From Balanoglossus misakiensis (lineage: Eukaryota; Hemichordata): 64,000 nucleotides of DNA. The translations under genes were made by a program, and so were the position numbers. Numbering within the stretch: position 1 is the stretch's first letter; each line of letters starts with the position of its first letter. Of this stretch, positions 60,234 to 64,000 are shown one piece after another. The DNA is taken from positions 1,116,001 through 1,180,000 of the forward strand of contig CM082588.2 of NCBI GenBank assembly GCA_040954595.2. The letters are read 5' to 3'. Under the pieces are notes generated by a model, which was given only the letters and a program-made list of their open reading frames with translations, made no database searches and was not told the origin of the DNA.

Positions 60234-63200
60234 GTAACACTCCCTTCCGATCCTGTCGTCGAGGATGACCGGCCGGTGCTCTAGCTACAATCTTCTTAAC
60301 AAAAATACGTTGTAGGCGCTTCTTTTTCTCCTTATTCAGTCAAAAAAGCTGTAAACTTGGCCGTAAAACTATATTTTCAGTGACGCGATCGACTGAGGAT
60401 CCTGTATATACACGAGTTGGCAAGCAAGCATACAGGGTACACGTATACTGATATATGTTCTGTCCACAAATGCTATTAAGTTTCCCTCCAAATTTACAGA
60501 AAATCAGGGTTGTACTTATGATACATATATCGAGGGGAACGCGAGCAAAACTGGTCGATAGGTAGCCTAAAAATTACTCAAATTTACAGGGAAATACAGC
60601 CGATACTATGCATGTGTAAAGACTCATACCTTACCACAGCCGGGTCGACATCACCATACAAATTTGCATATTTAGTAGGTGCTGAGTAGGTTGTGTATAG
60701 GCTGAATAAATTATTCACTTTGCATAAGTAATTAGGAGACACACCTCCAGATTTAGCCAATCAAATGCGTTTATAAAAGGCAATAAAAAGTATAGTTTCA
60801 AATGCGTACTGATGCTATTTTTATCTTTTTGGCCAAATTTATTTTAAAAAGTTTAATAGGAAGTGAAATATACACGTTCTTTATAACATGAATCTATTTC
60901 ACCGACCATCGTACATGTTTTAAACAGGTCCATTTTCACACCCTATCATCATGATCATAGTATGGCAAAGTTGATACTATCAAACTATTATTGGTTGGAC
61001 AAATGCCAGGTGAAAGGGCCTCAAAGTTCATCTACCCGAGTTAGTAGACGAAACACACCACACTTATAAACAGTTTGCGTAAACCAGACACAAGGATTGC
61101 AAAAAAGATATACGGAATCCACGCAACTTGAGCAACGCCTCATTGCAGCCATGGTAATTGAAATGGAGTGCCAGTCTCTTGTATATAAAACACGATTAAT
61201 TCCCGAGTCGACGAGAACTTACATGTACAAACGTGTACCTTGTGAATAAAACCCATCGCTCAAGAAAGCTAGCAAAAGTCATATATTGCATGTAAATTTT
61301 AACCTTGAGCGAACATCATTATTATCGGACCACTTTCCCCTTTTCCATTGCACAATCAAATGATTTGCATACAATGAGAAAGCCGTTATCCTGATAATTA
61401 TATCGATCAATTTCCGCGACAAACAACGTCGTCATCTTCAGCAAGCTAGAGATGTTAATCGCAAGAGAACCACCACCACCACCACCACCACCACCACCAC
61501 CATCATCATCATCGTATCATCCTCCTCCTCCTTATCATCATCATCATCATCATCATCATCAATGATGATCCCGTCAACGAAGGTTCACGTCAACTTTGGT
61601 CCTTGAAACTCGAGCTGATACTTTTAATCCATGTGCATGGTCCAGGGTATGAGCAATCTATTTGTAGACAACAACTTGTATCCTATTGTAAACTTGTTAG
61701 GCTTTTTGTTAGGTAAAGTATTTTTACTTTTATGAGCAACGTAAAGCGCCAAATTTATACTCTCTGTAAAGGAGTTCACACGCACGGAAACGTAACACTT
61801 TTCCCAGGGGCCAGGGACCACAACGCCCTCTTCCACAATCTATACGTATCACTTCGTTTGTTTCTAACCTGAAATCTTAATTGTATCCTGTCGCTTGGGG
61901 GCACTATGAAGAGAGCTATAAATATTTAGCCACAATGTGAACAGAAAGACACAATAATGCCGCATTTTCTTTATTTCACATGACATTTTACTTACATAGG
62001 CTAGATTTTCGCACACAAAAATCAACACATCATACACGCTACATCATGCACATACTTCGCAAAAAACTTGTGTACATGTAATTTCTTCCTAATTAGACAC
62101 CTTCTGTGAGAACTAAAGCATTACAAAGTCAATGATTCAATTTAACTGGTCTGATTGATTGATTTTCTCAAAAATTGGTTTGTGGACGTAAGCCAGTCAA
62201 ATCTTCTGTCACTTACAAAACATCCAAGTCATAATGCCCTGATTTATAATTTATATGCCTAAAAAGGGTCAAATACTATTTTGGTTGTTGTTTCCTTTAA
62301 GAGCACTTCCTTCATCGTGTGAAAATGCAATCATGAACTAAACAAAGTGACTGTTGCCTAGATGGAAAGAAATTCATTTTCACAAGTTTATGTTACATAG
62401 ATCTACAAGTACACTGGCACAATCTGTATGCTTTAGAAAAACAGAGAAATCACAGAAAAAGCTCTCTGACATCCGATAGTTTACCAAAATCACCAGACCA
62501 CGGCAAAAATTGCCCCATCATCAGAATTCCATTTATACACATTTATACAGTTTCCTTGTATCATTTCACAAATTTTCACTTCAGGAATTACAAAATATTT
62601 CAACATCTGATTGTTTGTCTGGCAAAACATACTAAACAGAGAGGCTTATGTGACAGATAATACAAAGCACAGCAGTATAACTAAAGTTGAAAGGTCACAG
62701 GGTCAACAAGAAAGGTAACAAAACTTGAATGTCTGCGGACATATTTATCTGTTAAGATGTGCAACTTTGAGGGGGGGGGGGTATTTCGATAAAAACTGTT
62801 TAGACACGCAATTCCAGTTGATTAAAAACAGTATCAAAAATATCACTCGAGTTCCAGCTATTCTTTGTTCTCATGCTCCTAATTCTACTTCCAGGCCCCT
62901 TATTAGCATAAATATTGAGCAAATTACTTTCTGTGCAATAAATTATTACATCAATATCTTGAATCTTCACCACGATAAAAAGCTGTGTTGTAAAGTTTTG
63001 TATCTACCGATACCAACAGTTTCTTAGTATCCATGTATGATTTTGCACTATACTATTTTTCAAAGTCAGACTATTCAACAAGAGTTAAAAAACAATCACT
63101 TACATCGTGATAAGCAGCCACTCTAGCTGTGGGTTCACACCTTTTTACTGGCAATCAAATTTCGGCCACACAAGATACAGGACCACCAGAAAATACCAGT

Positions 63201-64000
63201 AGAAGGAATGTGAACTGTAGTCATTTGAACAGCTAATTCAACCAATTGAACATCACAAGCCTCCATATTCATGCCTTCTCATTTGCATGTTATTCAACTG
63301 TCACACCTGGTGCTGTTCGTTATTTATCAAAAGATTTCCTTGTGAAAATATTCCAAAGTATAATTTTATCAGGATCAGAAATATACAAATAGGTCCATCT
63401 CATTATTAATGTACTATTTCAATATTCATCATTCATGGTTTATTTAGTATCCATCACTCATGCATTATTTAATATTCAATCATAATTCTTACCTTCAATG
63501 ATTTTTTTTTCTGTTCAGTTTTTGCTTTCAACACTTTCAAGCAAACACTATTAACGCTCTTGAGTATTCCCCAAATTCTTCAGTACCATATTCTATCCCA
63601 CCAAATATTGCTTGATAAAATTTCAGTTATTTACAGACTTTCCCCATAAAATGTTGGTAAAGCTTGGAGCAGAAAAATTACAATTTCTGTCAATACTCTT
63701 GGTTTCAAAATCGGAGCCAGAATTTTGTAGGAAATATTTGTTTATGAGTGAGTGAAAAATTCAGTCAAATACAAGTTTAGAACATCATTCTGTGGTTGAT
63801 AGTTTTGTTACAGTTTTTTAGTCAATATATTATCTTTACTTGACAATATAGCAAAATATTTAAAAAGCCATAAATCCCAAAATGTTCTTGACAGTGACTT
63901 GTACAATGAAAATTTACGCTGTAATACATCTAATAAACGCTAAGTATTGTGCAAAGCTATGAATACCAGCTTTTAAAAAATTACCATGAATTGTGGGTCA
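60234..64000. other. Upstream flank of sestrin
   Basis: The first few hundred bases should hold the sestrin 5' UTR and core promoter (minus strand). The rest is A+T-rich with the trinucleotide repeat at 61470-61568 and an 11-base G run at 62771-62781. No coding exon recognised on either strand. Confidence 0.6.
61470..61568. repeat. (CAC)n / (ATC)n compound trinucleotide repeat
   Basis: Eleven or so CAC units, then ATC units, CTC units and ATC units again. Lies about 1.2 kb upstream of the sestrin start. Confidence 0.95.

Noticed and set aside
60757-60780. Plus-strand CCAAT and TATAAAAGG promoter
   Set aside because: The two boxes are only 11 bp apart, unlike normal spacing, and no gene follows on the plus strand.

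Overview
The window is nuclear DNA from an invertebrate animal. The genes have many short exons with canonical GT-AG introns, long A+T-rich introns, microsatellites, a MITE family and a large satellite array. The two recognisable genes (sestrin, SLC5/SGLT transporter) are bilaterian families. Exon layout and sequence suggest a marine bilaterian (lancelet, hemichordate or mollusc type), but I cannot fix the phylum. There is no bacterial or organellar content.

Layout. 1-6995: satellite DNA, about 79 copies of an 88-bp unit with a visible higher-order period of about 2.11 kb (24 units); it runs off the left edge. 7857-12498, plus strand: two tandem two-exon paralogues encoding very small secreted proteins (88 and 103 aa). 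Each has a signal peptide, a Pro/Ser/Thr/Glu-rich middle with N-glycosylation sequons, and a hydrophobic C-terminal tail resembling a GPI-anchor signal. I do not recognise the family. 13952-19818, minus strand: a 14-exon SLC5-family (SGLT-like) sodium-coupled transporter, 678 aa if one extra base in exon 6 is discounted; as written the sequence is frameshifted. 23096-60233, minus strand: an 11-exon sestrin gene, 548 aa, closest to the long SESN1 isoform; its introns fill more than half of the window. 60234-64000: sequence upstream of sestrin, with no gene recognised.

The transporter and sestrin lie head-to-tail on the minus strand, about 3.3 kb apart. Sestrin retains the residues used for leucine sensing and GATOR2 binding in human SESN2, but the histidine of the peroxidase proton relay is glutamine. 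In the transporter the Na2 sodium-site serines are kept, while three of the side chains that hold glucose in SGLT1 are changed, so its substrate may not be glucose.

The least explained items are the small secreted paralogue pair beside the satellite, the higher-order structure of the satellite, the single-base lesion in the transporter, and several short structured elements in sestrin introns: a 22-bp bZIP-like palindrome, a perfect 16-bp hairpin, a palindromic 26-bp minisatellite, a threefold CCAAT/POU-like repeat, and MITE copies. All exon boundaries were worked out by eye from splice sites, reading phase and remembered family sequences; no alignment or search was run.
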